Below, piece after piece: positions 8,670 to 19,227 of a stretch of 64,000 bases of DNA. The notes under the pieces were generated by a model, which saw only the letters and a list, made by a program, of their open reading frames with translations, searched no databases and was not told the origin of the DNA. A program made the position numbers and the translations under genes. The stretch is taken from the NCBI RefSeq assembly GCF_000633355.1, contig NZ_AYMQ01000005.1:123776-187775 (forward strand), given 5' to 3'. Position 1 is the stretch's first letter; every line of letters starts with the position of its first letter. The stretch is from Serratia sp. H1w (lineage in GTDB: Bacteria > Pseudomonadota > Gammaproteobacteria > Enterobacterales > Enterobacteriaceae).

Positions 8670-9394
8670 TGTTGCACCGATGCCCAGGCGTTAGGGGCGA
8701 ACAGATAGCCTTTGTTGCGCACGGTCTTGATGCGAAACGGCTCCAGGGCATTGTCATAGAGTTTGCGACGCAGGCGCGAGATGGCCACATCGATGCTGCG
8801 ATCCATGCCATCGTAGCTGACGCCGCGCAGATTTTGCAGCAACGCTTCGCGGGCCATGATTTGCCCGGCATGGGTCGCCAGTTCCCACAACAAATCGAAA
8901 TCCGAAGTGGAAAGAGTGACGATCTCTTCCCCTAGCGTGACCTGGCGGTTGACCGGATCGATGCACAGCAAGCCAAAATTCAGGGCATTATGTTGGGTGA
9001 TGGTCTGCGACTGTTCTTCTTTTGGCTGGCTGCCGCCGTGTTGGCGCAGATGTAAACGCAGGCGAGCCAGCAAGACTGCGGGCGGCGTGGTTTTCAGGAT
9101 GTAGTCATGCGCACCCATTTCCAGTGACAAGATGTGATTCATATCGCTGTCCAGCGAGGTAAGCAACACGATCGGGCCGGGATAAACCGGACGTAAATCG
9201 CGGCACAACGTCATGCCGTCCTTGCCGGGCAGCATGATATCCAGCAGCACCAAATCGGGTTGTTCCCGCTCAATGCAGGCCTGTGCCGTGTCGCCACGCG
9301 GTTCGATAATGACGTCGATATCATGTTTGCCCAGATAGGCAGCAATCAGTTTGCCCACTTCCGGATCGTCTTCTACAAAAACAATTTTAGTCAT
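8666..9394 (-). CDS. rstA: Response regulator RstA (OmpR family)
   Basis: 242 residues. The receiver domain carries acidic Asp9/Asp10, the phosphorylation site Asp52 in LVLLDIMLPGKDG, Thr/Ser in LLTS and Lys in YILKTTP. The C-terminal half is a winged-helix OmpR/PhoB DNA-binding domain (VTLSTSDFDLLWELATHAG ... SRLRRKL). It is the first gene of rstAB; rstB begins within its last codons. Known E. coli targets include asr and csgD. Confidence 0.94.
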   Translation of the reverse strand: MTKIVFVEDDPEVGKLIAAYLGKHDIDVIIEPRGDTAQACIEREQPDLVLLDIMLPGKDGMTLCRDLRPVYPGPIVLLTSLDSDMNHILSLEMGAHDYILKTTPPAVLLARLRLHLRQHGGSQPKEEQSQTITQHNALNFGLLCIDPVNRQVTLGEEIVTLSTSDFDLLWELATHAGQIMAREALLQNLRGVSYDGMDRSIDVAISRLRRKLYDNALEPFRIKTVRNKGYLFAPNAWASVQQ

Positions 9395-9465
9395 AATAGG
9401 GTGGTTTTATAGGAAAAACGGCATCCAGCATAGCGCGCCGCTCGGTGTTGCGCCATGCACATTAT

Positions 9466-10188
9466 TTAACGCAGCGGTCGTCCGCCGTCCACGCCGTGAG
9501 TGCGCCCAGTGACGTAGCGGCTGCTCATCAGATAATCCACCAGATTGACCACCTCGCTTTCCCCTGGGGCGATTTGCATCAAGGATTTGGTCAACGCCTG
9601 CTGGCGATAAGCCTCATCGTCACCGATGTTGAACATGATCAGCGCCGGGGCGATGGCATTCACTTTGACTTCGGGGGCTAATTTGCGGGCAAAGGAACGG
9701 GTCATGTTGTCCAGTGCGGCCTTGCTGGCGGCATAGGCAATGTGTTTATCGCTGCCTTTTTCCACCACATAATCCGTCAGGTGGATGATATCGGCGCCTG
9801 CTTGCCCTTGGCCAATCAGGCAGGTTTCCAGCAGTTGATTGAGCAGGTAAGGGGTGTACACGTGGATCTGTAGCATCGAGGCCATCACCTGTTCCGGTGG
9901 CGTATCGTCAGATTCCGCCAACCAGGCGCTGGCGTTATGGATCACGGCACGCAGCTTGGGGGCAACCTGTTTCACCCGGTCGGCAAATTGGTAGATGCCA
10001 TCATGAGCAGAGAAATCGCCTGGCAGGCAAATAGCTCCTAACTGTTTGAGTTCGGCTAAGGCCGGATACTCACTGCGATAGGCAATGATCACTGGAACGC
10101 CACGTTGTAAGAACGACTTGGCCAGAGCCAACCCGATTCTGCGCGCACCGCCGGTGATCAGCACAGGGGCCGAATTGTGAGAGACCAT
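9466..10188 (-). CDS. folM: Dihydromonapterin reductase FolM
   Basis: 240-residue short-chain dehydrogenase with the NADPH motif TGGARRIG (12-19), NASAW, and the catalytic Tyr152-x3-Lys156 in YAASK. FolM reduces dihydromonapterin to tetrahydromonapterin and, weakly, dihydrofolate, in the cytoplasm. The position next to rstAB and ydgI is the E. coli arrangement. The start codon (10188) overlaps a divergent ORF frame, but the neighbour's likely start is at 10309, leaving about 120 bp of shared promoter. Confidence 0.9.
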   Translation of the reverse strand: MVSHNSAPVLITGGARRIGLALAKSFLQRGVPVIIAYRSEYPALAELKQLGAICLPGDFSAHDGIYQFADRVKQVAPKLRAVIHNASAWLAESDDTPPEQVMASMLQIHVYTPYLLNQLLETCLIGQGQAGADIIHLTDYVVEKGSDKHIAYAASKAALDNMTRSFARKLAPEVKVNAIAPALIMFNIGDDEAYRQQALTKSLMQIAPGESEVVNLVDYLMSSRYVTGRTHGVDGGRPLR

Positions 10189-10308
10189 CGAGTAAAGCTC
10201 CTGAGCAAACTGGCAAACATTAAGGTAATTATGCCATTATACGTCAGAAAGCGGATAACGTTTGCCATCGATGATATTTCAGCACTGGCCACCAGAAGGG
10301 TAACGGGG

Positions 10309-10725
10309 ATGCATAACGATCATCTTACATTCGTCGCGCGCAGTGAGAGGGTCTGTTTCGACTATACGGATTTTTTATCCGCCTCCTGTAAAAAGCAGTG
10401 GCGCTTTATCGATGCAATCTATGGCGTGATGCCGATCTTTGGCATGGTATTAAAATCGCGCGTCGCAGACTCTCGTTCGCGTCAGGATCAGTTGAAGGAA
10501 TTGGCGCTACAGGTGGTTTCTACCCAGGTTAGCGATGAGGTCAATATTGTTCGCCTGATCGATCTGGCCCGGCAGCAGCAGTTGGTGGTGTTTGATATCA
10601 AGCTACCGTATCCGTTGGCGGCGGAGCAACTGGCGGCCATCGAGAAAGAGTGCGGTACATCGGTGATGGTAACGCAGGTTGGCGAGCGGATCACCATTAA
10701 CGCCCAACCGATCGGGGGTAATTAA
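10309..10725 (+). CDS. Uncharacterised protein (138 aa)
   Basis: I do not recognise this family. From ATG 10309 (AAGGG 8 nt upstream) it is 138 residues, soluble, without signal peptide or membrane span. The N-terminal half has CFDYTDFLSASCKKQWRFIDAIYGVMPIFG; the C-terminal half is mixed alpha/beta (QQLVVFDIKLPYPLAAEQLAAIEKE). In-frame starts further upstream (10231, 10177) would run into the folM promoter. It lies divergent from folM and convergent with ydgI, with which it shares a terminator hairpin. Codon use looks like that of its neighbours, so it is probably a real gene. Confidence 0.6.
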   Translation: MHNDHLTFVARSERVCFDYTDFLSASCKKQWRFIDAIYGVMPIFGMVLKSRVADSRSRQDQLKELALQVVSTQVSDEVNIVRLIDLARQQQLVVFDIKLPYPLAAEQLAAIEKECGTSVMVTQVGERITINAQPIGGN

Positions 10726-10744
10726 CCGGGTGTCGCCACCCGGT
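10725..10744. terminator. Hairpin between convergent genes
   Basis: An 8-bp perfect stem ACCGGGTG/CACCCGGT with a 4-nt loop sits between the stop of the 138-aa gene and the stop of ydgI. No strong T run, so a weak or bidirectional terminator. Confidence 0.55.
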
Positions 10745-10755
10745 ATCTTGCGGTA

Positions 10756-12147
10756 TTACTGCAACATAAACCATCCGGCCGGGATCGTGGCGGCCAACAG
10801 CAACAGAACGCTACCTTTTTCCAGTCGGTTGAGCAATTTCACCTCCTGATGTCCACTGCGGGCATACATAAACACCAGCAAGCCTGGTGCATACAGCAGC
10901 ACCGACATCAACAGGTGCATCAGCCCCGAAGCATAGAGCAGCCATAGCCCATACAGGCAGGCACCGGTAGCGGCGAAGATCAGACGCTTGTCCTGCCGCT
11001 GGCGGGCGACCTTGAACAGGAAGGCTCCGACCAGGAAATACGGCACCAGGATCATCTCGGAAGCGATGGTCAGCAGTGAATTGTAGTTACTGCCGGTCAG
11101 CCAGATAATCACCAACGCGACCTGCACGGCACAATTGGTCAGCCACAAAGAGGCGGACGGCGCGTGGTTCTGATTTTGCTTACGGAAAATTTTGGGGAAT
11201 GCACCGTGTTGAGCGGCCAGTAGAGGCACTTCTGCCGCCATGATGGTCCAGCTCAGGTAAGCTCCGCAAACTGATACAATCAGGCCAGTGGCGATGATCA
11301 CATCACCCCATGGGCCGATCAGATCCACCATCAGCACCGCCATTGACGGGTTACGCATTTCGGCCAGTTCACTGCGTGGCACCACGCCCAGCGATAGCAA
11401 GGTGATCACCAGATACACCGCCAAAGCGGACACCACGGCCAGCATGGTAGCGCGGCCAACGTCCTTTTTCTGTCGGGCGCGGGCTGAAACCACTACTGCA
11501 CCTTCAACCCCGATAAACACCCACAGAGTGATCAGCATGGTGTCTTTAACCTGCTGCCAGACTGGCGTACCAAGGGCAACACCGTGGAAATCCAGGGTGA
11601 AGGTATCCATACGGAACGCAATCGCCGCCAGCACGGCAAACAGGCCCAGCGGCAATAACTTGGCGAGGGTGGCTACCAGATTGATGCTGGCCGCCGTCTG
11701 CACGCCGCGCAATACCAGGGCATGGACGATCCACAGCAGCAAGGACTCGGCGATCAGCGCCTGCCAGGTATTGCCGTCGCCCAGGATCACCGTACCGCTG
11801 CGGTCAGTAAACAGACTCAGTGCGGCAAACACGATCACCAGATAAGAAACGTTGGCGATCACCGCACACAACCAGTATCCCCAAGCGGAACAGAAACCCA
11901 CCAGTTCACCAAAGCCTTCTTTGGCGTAGGTGAAGATCCCACCGTCCAGATCAGGGCGCAGGCGGGTCAGCAGCAGCATGGCAAACGCCAGGAACAGAAT
12001 ACCCACGCCGGTGATGGCCCAACCGATCAGCAGGGCCGCCGGGCTGGCAACCTCGGCCATGTTCTGTGGCAGGCTAAAGACACCTGCGCCCAGCATCGAG
12101 CTGAGTACCAAGGCGGTTAACGCGGTAAGACCAAGTTTTCTTTCCAA
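10756..12147 (-). CDS. ydgI: APC-family amino acid antiporter YdgI (ArcD-like)
   Basis: 463 residues with about 12 hydrophobic spans. The N-terminal consensus of basic amino acid/polyamine antiporters is present: LSSMLGAGVFSLPQNMA in helix 1. The protein closely matches E. coli YdgI, predicted as an arginine/ornithine antiporter. Substrate unproven. Inner membrane. Order folM-ydgI-ydgH-pntA follows E. coli. Confidence 0.85.
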   Translation of the reverse strand: MERKLGLTALTALVLSSMLGAGVFSLPQNMAEVASPAALLIGWAITGVGILFLAFAMLLLTRLRPDLDGGIFTYAKEGFGELVGFCSAWGYWLCAVIANVSYLVIVFAALSLFTDRSGTVILGDGNTWQALIAESLLLWIVHALVLRGVQTAASINLVATLAKLLPLGLFAVLAAIAFRMDTFTLDFHGVALGTPVWQQVKDTMLITLWVFIGVEGAVVVSARARQKKDVGRATMLAVVSALAVYLVITLLSLGVVPRSELAEMRNPSMAVLMVDLIGPWGDVIIATGLIVSVCGAYLSWTIMAAEVPLLAAQHGAFPKIFRKQNQNHAPSASLWLTNCAVQVALVIIWLTGSNYNSLLTIASEMILVPYFLVGAFLFKVARQRQDKRLIFAATGACLYGLWLLYASGLMHLLMSVLLYAPGLLVFMYARSGHQEVKLLNRLEKGSVLLLLAATIPAGWFMLQ

Positions 12148-12327
12148 TGAAGGATCCCGAGACAGAATAAACGACTATGTGTTCCGTGCAGGCCAGCCAT
12201 AACGTTATGGCAAATGTCGCAAGGGTAGGCAAAGGAGCTAAAAATTGGCGCAAATTCTAAGGGGAGATGCTTGCGGATGCAATGATTGGTTATGCGAGTT
12301 TGCTAAAAACTTATTCAGCGGCGGCAT

Positions 12328-12352
12328 AAAAAAAGGCTGCACGGTGGCAGCC
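12328..12352 (-). terminator. Rho-independent terminator of ydgH
   Basis: GGCTGC/GCAGCC stem (12335-12340 with 12347-12352) followed on the minus strand by seven U (12328-12334), 25 nt after the ydgH stop. Confidence 0.88.
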
Positions 12353-12376
12353 CTTCGTTTAACCAGACAGCAGGGG

Positions 12377-13327
12377 TTATTTGAACAGATCGGCGCTGAC
12401 GGTCAGGTTGCCGCCGCTCTTGTTCTGCCACTGGCGCGTAACGTGGTAATACTTGGCGCCTTTGGCTGCGGCACGTTTTGCCACTTCGGTGGAAACATCG
12501 GTCATGCTGTTAAAGTGGCCAGTGAAGGTCACGGAATCAAACGGCACCATCTGTGCGGCGGTGATGTTATTCACTTCCTGGATCTTGGTACCGTCCGGTA
12601 GTGTTACGGTGTAACGCTGGCCGGTAGAAGTCTGGGTTTCGAAGAAACGACCCACGTCACGGGCTGGTGAGCCTGATGAGGCGACGCCAGGGATCTCGAC
12701 CTTGGCGGCTTCTGCACCACCAGCAGCCAACATGGCTTTACCGGCTTCAGAATCGGCAGGAACGGCATCCGGGCTCTGCACCACACGTTTAGGGGCATCG
12801 GCCTTGTAGATATAAGCGGTAATGAACTGGTTGCCGCCCTGGTTGGCATCAACCTGACGCACGATAAAGAAGGAGGCTGCGCCTTTCTTCTGTGCGGCTT
12901 TGGTGATGGCGTCATTGATGTCTGGCTGGCTGCGGTAGAAGCCGCTGACGGTAACGGTATCGTATGGCTCAAGCAGGAAGGCTTCGTCTTTTGGCAGTTC
13001 TTTCACGCCGTTGATAACGCGGTACTTGGTCTCTTTGCTGACTTCTGGAGCATCTTTATGATAGACGTCTGCGGTGACGCGCCAGTTGCCGCCGTTATTC
13101 CCGTTGTTGATATCCTGAATATAGAAGGCGTCGGCCCCCATTTTATCTGCACGGCGGGATACGGCATCGGCGGCTTCGTTGATAGCATTGAAACGGCCGG
13201 TAATGGTGATGCGATCAAACGGCTTGATGGCCGCTGCTTTCTCAGGAGTTAACTCTTGCGCGGCATGCACAGACAGCGCGGTGAGTGATAACAAGGCTGA
13301 TGCGATGATCGTGGTCTTCAGCTTCAT
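12377..13327 (-). CDS. ydgH: Periplasmic triple-DUF1471 protein YdgH
   Basis: 316 residues from ATG 13327 (AAGGA 7 nt upstream). A signal peptide (MKLKTTIIASALLSLTALSVHA) is followed by three DUF1471 (BhsA/McbA/YhcN-like) modules. Each carries the pattern ITGRFNAINEAADAVSRRA / VSGFYRSQPDINDAITKAA / FTGHFNSMTDVSTEVAKRA followed by a strand with Asn-Gln-Gly-Gly-Asn. Modules start near residues 40, 140 and 250. E. coli YdgH is 314 residues; its function is linked to envelope stress and fimbriae but is not settled. The promoter faces away from pntA. Confidence 0.9.
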   Translation of the reverse strand: MKLKTTIIASALLSLTALSVHAAQELTPEKAAAIKPFDRITITGRFNAINEAADAVSRRADKMGADAFYIQDINNGNNGGNWRVTADVYHKDAPEVSKETKYRVINGVKELPKDEAFLLEPYDTVTVSGFYRSQPDINDAITKAAQKKGAASFFIVRQVDANQGGNQFITAYIYKADAPKRVVQSPDAVPADSEAGKAMLAAGGAEAAKVEIPGVASSGSPARDVGRFFETQTSTGQRYTVTLPDGTKIQEVNNITAAQMVPFDSVTFTGHFNSMTDVSTEVAKRAAAKGAKYYHVTRQWQNKSGGNLTVSADLFK

Positions 13328-13554
13328 AAAAAATCCTTTCGCCAAGCGCAGTAACGTTTATAACGTGCTGAACAGTTTAGGTGTAATTCAGCCGCAGATT
13401 ATGCCATGTAACCTTGGCAGGTGTCTCAGCATTTTATGTTATGTGATGCAACAGCATTGAGTCGCTATGTAGAGAGCCAATCGCTATAAGTTTCGATAAT
13501 AAAGCGTTAGATATCATTAATGTTAATTACTCACAATTTTATAACTTTTATGCT

Positions 13555-13635
13555 GACTGGCCGCGGCTGGTAGGAAAGGGCCTGGAGCCCGCTCTGCACA
13601 ATAGTGCGTTGAAAAGGGCCTTTCCAGTCGTTTTT
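13555..13635 (+). other. Candidate structured RNA or terminator hairpin
   Basis: Nested inverted repeats: GACTGG (13555-13560) with CCAGTC (13624-13629); GGAAAGGGCC (13573-13582) with GGGCCTTTCC (13616-13625, one mismatch); and an apical GCAC-AATA-GTGC hairpin (13596-13607). The outermost arm is followed by G and five T (13631-13635), as at the end of a small RNA. No promoter was verified. Confidence 0.35.
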
Positions 13636-13758
13636 CCATCCAGATTTGAGATTTGTCATAGCCTTAGCTGCATTTTTATGTAAAAACTGACGGGTAGACG
13701 TAAGCAAATATGGATCATCGATCACATTTTCAGTAGGTTATAGGTGGCACCTTAATTT

Positions 13759-13793
13759 GCTGACAGGCAAGGCCGATAAAAAAGCCTGTCAGC
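13759..13793 (+). promoter_or_regulatory. Long hairpin in the pntA leader
   Basis: A perfect 10-bp inverted repeat, GCTGACAGGC (13759-13768) and GCCTGTCAGC (13784-13793), with a 15-nt loop ending in AAAAAA. It stands 63 nt before the pntA start codon. It could be an operator or a leader hairpin; on the minus strand the arm is followed by no T run. Confidence 0.5.
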
Positions 13794-13844
13794 CGGTGCT
13801 ATCACTATGGGTAAGGCGATAATAAACATCATCAGAACAGGTGA

Positions 13845-15383
<1,539 letters not shown>

Positions 15384-15395
15384 GGGGTAGCAAAA

Positions 15396-16787
15396 ATGTC
15401 TGGTGGATTAGTTACAGCTGCATACATTGTTGCCGCTATTCTGTTTATTTTCAGCCTGGCCGGTCTTTCGCGCCATGAAACGTCCAAGCAGGGCAACCTG
15501 TTCGGCGTGGCTGGGATGGCGATTGCCTTGATCGCTACCATCCTCGGGCCGGATTCCGGCAACGTGGGCTGGATCATTATCGCAATGATCATCGGTGGTT
15601 CCATTGGCGTCTATCTGGCGAAGAAGGTCGAAATGACCGAAATGCCAGAGCTGGTGGCAGTACTGCACAGCTTCGTGGGTCTGGCTGCGGTGCTGGTAGG
15701 CTTCAACAGCTACCTGGATCACGGTGCGGTTGCCATGGAGCCGGTGATGGAAAATATCCATCTTACCGAAGTGTTCCTCGGCATCTTTATCGGTGCGGTG
15801 ACCTTTACCGGTTCTATCGTGGCCTTCGGCAAACTGCGCGGTATTATCTCTTCCAAGCCGCTGATGTTGCCTAACCGTCACAAGCTGAACCTGGCTGCGC
15901 TGGTGGTTTCTTTCCTGCTGATGGTGCTGTTTGTACGTACCAACAGCGTCGGTTGGGAAGTGTTCGCACTGCTGATCATGACCGTGATTGCCCTGGGCTT
16001 CGGCTGGCATCTGGTGGCGTCAATCGGTGGGGCAGACATGCCGGTAGTGGTGTCGATGCTGAACTCCTACTCGGGTTGGGCAGCGGCGGCGGCAGGCTTT
16101 ATGCTGAGCAACGACCTGCTGATCGTGACCGGTGCGCTGGTCGGTTCTTCCGGTGCGATCCTGTCGTACATCATGTGTAAGGCGATGAACCGCTCCTTTA
16201 TCAGCGTGATTGCCGGTGGTTTTGGTACCGATGGTTCCTCAACCGGCGATGCCGAAGAAATGGGCGAATACCGCGAAACCACGGCGGAAGAAGTGGCCGA
16301 ACAGCTGCGTAACTCCACGTCAGTGATCATCACCCCAGGCTACGGCATGGCGGTGGCACAGGCGCAGTATCCGGTAGCGGAAATCACCGAGAAGCTGCGC
16401 GCGCGCGGCATCAAGGTGCGCTTTGGTATTCACCCGGTAGCGGGTCGTTTGCCGGGCCACATGAACGTGCTGCTGGCGGAAGCCCGCGTGCCATACGATG
16501 TGGTGCTGGAAATGGATGAGATAAACGATGACTTCCCGGACACCGATACCGTCCTGGTCATTGGTGCCAACGACACGGTGAACCCGGCGGCGTTGGAAGA
16601 TCCGCGTAGCCCAATCGCCGGTATGCCGGTGCTGGAAGTGTGGAAAGCGCAAAACGTTATCGCGTTCAAACGCTCGATGAATACCGGTTATGCCGGGGTG
16701 CAGAATCCGTTGTTCTTTAAAGAGAATACCCAGATGCTGTTTGGCGATGCCAAAGCCAGCGTGGAAGCGATCCTGCGCGCGCTGTAA
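15396..16787 (+). CDS. pntB: NAD(P) transhydrogenase subunit beta
   Basis: 463 residues. The N-terminal ~260 residues carry about nine membrane helices completing the proton channel (including [20 protein letters not shown] and [15 protein letters not shown]). The C-terminal domain III binds NADP(H), with [28 protein letters not shown] and [12 protein letters not shown]. Operon with pntA, ended by a strong terminator. Confidence 0.97.
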   Translation: MSGGLVTAAYIVAAILFIFSLAGLSRHETSKQGNLFGVAGMAIALIATILGPDSGNVGWIIIAMIIGGSIGVYLAKKVEMTEMPELVAVLHSFVGLAAVLVGFNSYLDHGAVAMEPVMENIHLTEVFLGIFIGAVTFTGSIVAFGKLRGIISSKPLMLPNRHKLNLAALVVSFLLMVLFVRTNSVGWEVFALLIMTVIALGFGWHLVASIGGADMPVVVSMLNSYSGWAAAAAGFMLSNDLLIVTGALVGSSGAILSYIMCKAMNRSFISVIAGGFGTDGSSTGDAEEMGEYRETTAEEVAEQLRNSTSVIITPGYGMAVAQAQYPVAEITEKLRARGIKVRFGIHPVAGRLPGHMNVLLAEARVPYDVVLEMDEINDDFPDTDTVLVIGANDTVNPAALEDPRSPIAGMPVLEVWKAQNVIAFKRSMNTGYAGVQNPLFFKENTQMLFGDAKASVEAILRAL

Positions 16788-16805
16788 TTTAACGGTATAA
16801 AACAC

Positions 16806-16841
16806 AATGCCAGCCACCTTACGGTGACTGGCATTTTTTTT
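16806..16841 (+). terminator. Rho-independent terminator of pntAB
   Basis: AATGCCAG/CTGGCATT stem enclosing a CACC/GGTG inner stem, followed by eight to nine T, 19 nt after the pntB stop. Confidence 0.93.
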
Positions 16842-16849
16842 ATCTAACG

Positions 16850-17013
16850 GCCCCTCACCCTAACCCTCTCCCACAGGGCGAGGGGACCGTACGTGCCATA
16901 CTTTGGTTATTGCGTTGGACCTCAATATTACCGTATTACAGATTAACACCCACACCTGAATACGACACCGCGCTGGCTCCCTCTCCCTATGGGAGAGGGT
17001 TGGGGTGAGGGGG
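16850..17013. repeat. Dispersed repeat, two hairpin units in opposite orientation
   Basis: Begins with CCCCTCACCCTAACCCTCTCCC and ends with GGGAGAGGGTTGGGGTGAGGGG; the ends are mutually inverted and the middle is unrelated to the other copies. It fills the whole gap between the pntB terminator and sgbE. Confidence 0.8.
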
Positions 17014-17715
17014 CTATTGCCCGTAATAGGCGTTTTTACCGTGTTTGCGCAGATAATGCTTGTCCAACAATACCTGCTGCATGCTGCCGATCCCCGGCGT
17101 TAACTGCCGTGAAAAAATCCCCATATAGGCAATCTCTTCCAACACCACCGCGTTGTGAACCGCGTCAGCCGCATCTTTGCCCCAGGCAAACGGCCCATGA
17201 GCGTTGACCAGCACCGCCGGGATGGCGCTCGGGCTGATACCGCGCTGGCGGAAGGTTTCAATAATCACCTTACCGGTATCCAGTTCGTAATCATGCTCGA
17301 TTTCATCTGCGGTCATTAAGCGGGTGCACGGGATGGCGCCGTAGAAGTAGTCGGCATGGGTGGTGCCCCAGGCTGGAATGTCCAGCCCGGCCTGTGCCCA
17401 GATGGTGGCATGGCGTGAATGGGTATGTACGATGCCGCCAATATCGGCAAACTCGCGGTACAGTGCCAGGTGAGTCGCGGTATCCGAAGAGGGTTTCTTG
17501 TTGCCTTCGATCCGCTGGCCGTCGGCCAGATTGACCACCACCATATCCTCCACCTGCATATGCGCATATTCCACGCCGGAAGGTTTGATCACCACCAACC
17601 CGCGTTCACGGTCAACGGCACTGACGTTGCCCCAGGTAAAGGTCACCAGCCTGTGGCGTGGGAGATCGAGGTTGGCCTCCAGTACCTGTTGTTTAAGCTG
17701 TGCTAACGTTAGCAT
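17014..17715 (-). CDS. sgbE: L-ribulose-5-phosphate 4-epimerase (YiaS/SgbE)
   Basis: 233-residue class II aldolase/adducin fold enzyme with the AraD-family motifs: [28 protein letters not shown] (metal-binding His pair) and a later His in [11 protein letters not shown]. It converts L-ribulose-5-P to D-xylulose-5-P, the last step of the 2,3-diketo-L-gulonate pathway. It overlaps sgbU by 7 bp as the final gene of the yia operon; position separates it from AraD and UlaF. Confidence 0.92.
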   Translation of the reverse strand: MLTLAQLKQQVLEANLDLPRHRLVTFTWGNVSAVDRERGLVVIKPSGVEYAHMQVEDMVVVNLADGQRIEGNKKPSSDTATHLALYREFADIGGIVHTHSRHATIWAQAGLDIPAWGTTHADYFYGAIPCTRLMTADEIEHDYELDTGKVIIETFRQRGISPSAIPAVLVNAHGPFAWGKDAADAVHNAVVLEEIAYMGIFSRQLTPGIGSMQQVLLDKHYLRKHGKNAYYGQ

Positions 17716-18569
17716 GTCATGCCTCCTTGCTGCATTTGCTGTTCAATCCAACGGCGGGCTTGCACGATCTCGGCAACCGGTTCGTCGGCTTTTTCGGTCC
17801 ACATTTCAATCAAAAATGCGCCGCGATAATTGAGCTGTTTCAACGTGCGGAATAGGGCGATAAAGTCCACACAGCCTTCGCCAAAAGGCACATCGCGGAA
17901 CTGGCCAGGGGAAGTGGCGGTGACCGGGAAAGTATCTTTGAGGTGAATGGCCGCGATGCGGTCGATGCCAAGCTGCAATTCTTGCGTTACGTCGTTGCCC
18001 CAGGCACTGAGGTTGCCAACGTCCGGATACACGGTGAACCAAGGGGAGGCCAACAGGGTATCCCAGCTTTTCCATTTGCTGATGGAGTTCATAAAGGCGG
18101 TGTCCATAATCTCTACCGCCAGCATCACCTGCGCGGCAGCGGCACGTTCTACCGCCCATTGCAGACCCTCGGTAAAACGGGCAAGAGTCCCTTCGTCTTG
18201 CTGTTCGTAATACACGTCATAACCCGCCAACTGAATGGTGCGGATACCGACGTCTTTGGCCAGTTGGATGGCCTGCTCCATGATCAGATAAGCCTGTTGC
18301 CGCGTGGCCTCATCGTGGCTGCCAAACGGGAAACGGCGGTGGCCGGAAAGGCACATGGAAGGGATGTTGATGCCGGTTTCCAGCATGGCGCTGACCAGCG
18401 AAAGACGCTGCTCTTTGCTCCAGTTCAGCCTTGCCAGCCGCTCATCGCTCTCATCAACCGACATCTCGACAAAATCAAAACCACAGGCTTTCGCCAACGC
18501 CAAACGCTCCGGCCAGCTCAGGTGCTTCGGCAGCGCTTTTTCATAAATTCCCAACGGATGCTGGCGCAT
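17709..18569 (-). CDS. sgbU: L-xylulose-5-phosphate 3-epimerase (YiaR/SgbU)
   Basis: 286 residues from ATG 18569, the length of E. coli SgbU; the longer frame to 18677 runs through the sgbH coding region and is not homologous. TIM-barrel sugar phosphate isomerase family, beginning [15 protein letters not shown], with [10 protein letters not shown] and [10 protein letters not shown]. It converts L-xylulose-5-P to L-ribulose-5-P. It is 1 nt from the sgbH stop. Confidence 0.93.
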   Translation of the reverse strand: MRQHPLGIYEKALPKHLSWPERLALAKACGFDFVEMSVDESDERLARLNWSKEQRLSLVSAMLETGINIPSMCLSGHRRFPFGSHDEATRQQAYLIMEQAIQLAKDVGIRTIQLAGYDVYYEQQDEGTLARFTEGLQWAVERAAAAQVMLAVEIMDTAFMNSISKWKSWDTLLASPWFTVYPDVGNLSAWGNDVTQELQLGIDRIAAIHLKDTFPVTATSPGQFRDVPFGEGCVDFIALFRTLKQLNYRGAFLIEMWTEKADEPVAEIVQARRWIEQQMQQGGMTC

Positions 18570-18570
18570 A

Positions 18571-19227
18571 TCAAGATCTCCAAATGTCATCAATGGCGGT
18601 ATGGAACTGGCGGGCGGCCAGCACCGGATCGGCGGCCTCGGCCAGCGCGCGCCCGGCGATAAACGCCGTAACGGCAATGTCTTTAAACAAAGGCAAATCG
18701 CCAGGCGTGATCCCGCCGGTCACCGAAAGCTCAATCCCCAGATCTGACAGTGCCTTCATGGTGTCCAGATCCTGTTGGCCCCAGGTTTGCCCGCTGGCCT
18801 GAGCATCGCGGCCTCGGTGGTAAATCGCCTGCTTGATGCCCAACTCGCGCCAGGTTTTGGCATCCTCCAATGTCCAGCGGCCAAACAGCTCAATCTGGAT
18901 CTCGCCCTGGTGGCGTTCGGCCACCTCTAACGCGCTGGCCATGGTGGCCAGAGGGGCTGCGCATATCACGGTCATCCAGTTGGCCCCTTGTGCAAAAGCC
19001 TGTTCGGCCAAGGTGCCTCCTGCATCGGCCACCTTCAGATCGGCGACCAACGTATGTTGCGGGCAACGATCGCGCAGGACGCTCACCGCCTGGATCCCGG
19101 CGCTGATGCATAAAATGGTACCTGCTTCGATGATGTCGACATGCGGATGCAGCAGTTCGACCGTTTGTAGAGCGGCATCCAGCCGGGTGTGGTCGAGCGC
19201 CAGCTGCAGGCGCGGTTTGATGGTCAT
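18571..19227 (-). CDS. sgbH: 3-keto-L-gulonate-6-phosphate decarboxylase (YiaQ/SgbH)
   Basis: 218-residue OMP-decarboxylase superfamily barrel. Diagnostic segments are [33 protein letters not shown] (catalytic Asp-x-Lys-x-x-Asp) and [12 protein letters not shown] (phosphate binding). Mg-dependent decarboxylation gives L-xylulose-5-P. It overlaps lyxK by 4 bp. Confidence 0.94.
   Translation of the reverse strand: MTIKPRLQLALDHTRLDAALQTVELLHPHVDIIEAGTILCISAGIQAVSVLRDRCPQHTLVADLKVADAGGTLAEQAFAQGANWMTVICAAPLATMASALEVAERHQGEIQIELFGRWTLEDAKTWRELGIKQAIYHRGRDAQASGQTWGQQDLDTMKALSDLGIELSVTGGITPGDLPLFKDIAVTAFIAGRALAEAADPVLAARQFHTAIDDIWRS

Noticed and set aside
13531..13725. 64-codon minus-strand ORF between ydgH and pntA
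   Set aside because: Overlaps nested inverted repeats, lacks a ribosome site and resembles no protein.
16989..17207. 72-codon ORF opposite sgbE
   Set aside because: Starts in a repeat and is the antisense shadow of sgbE.
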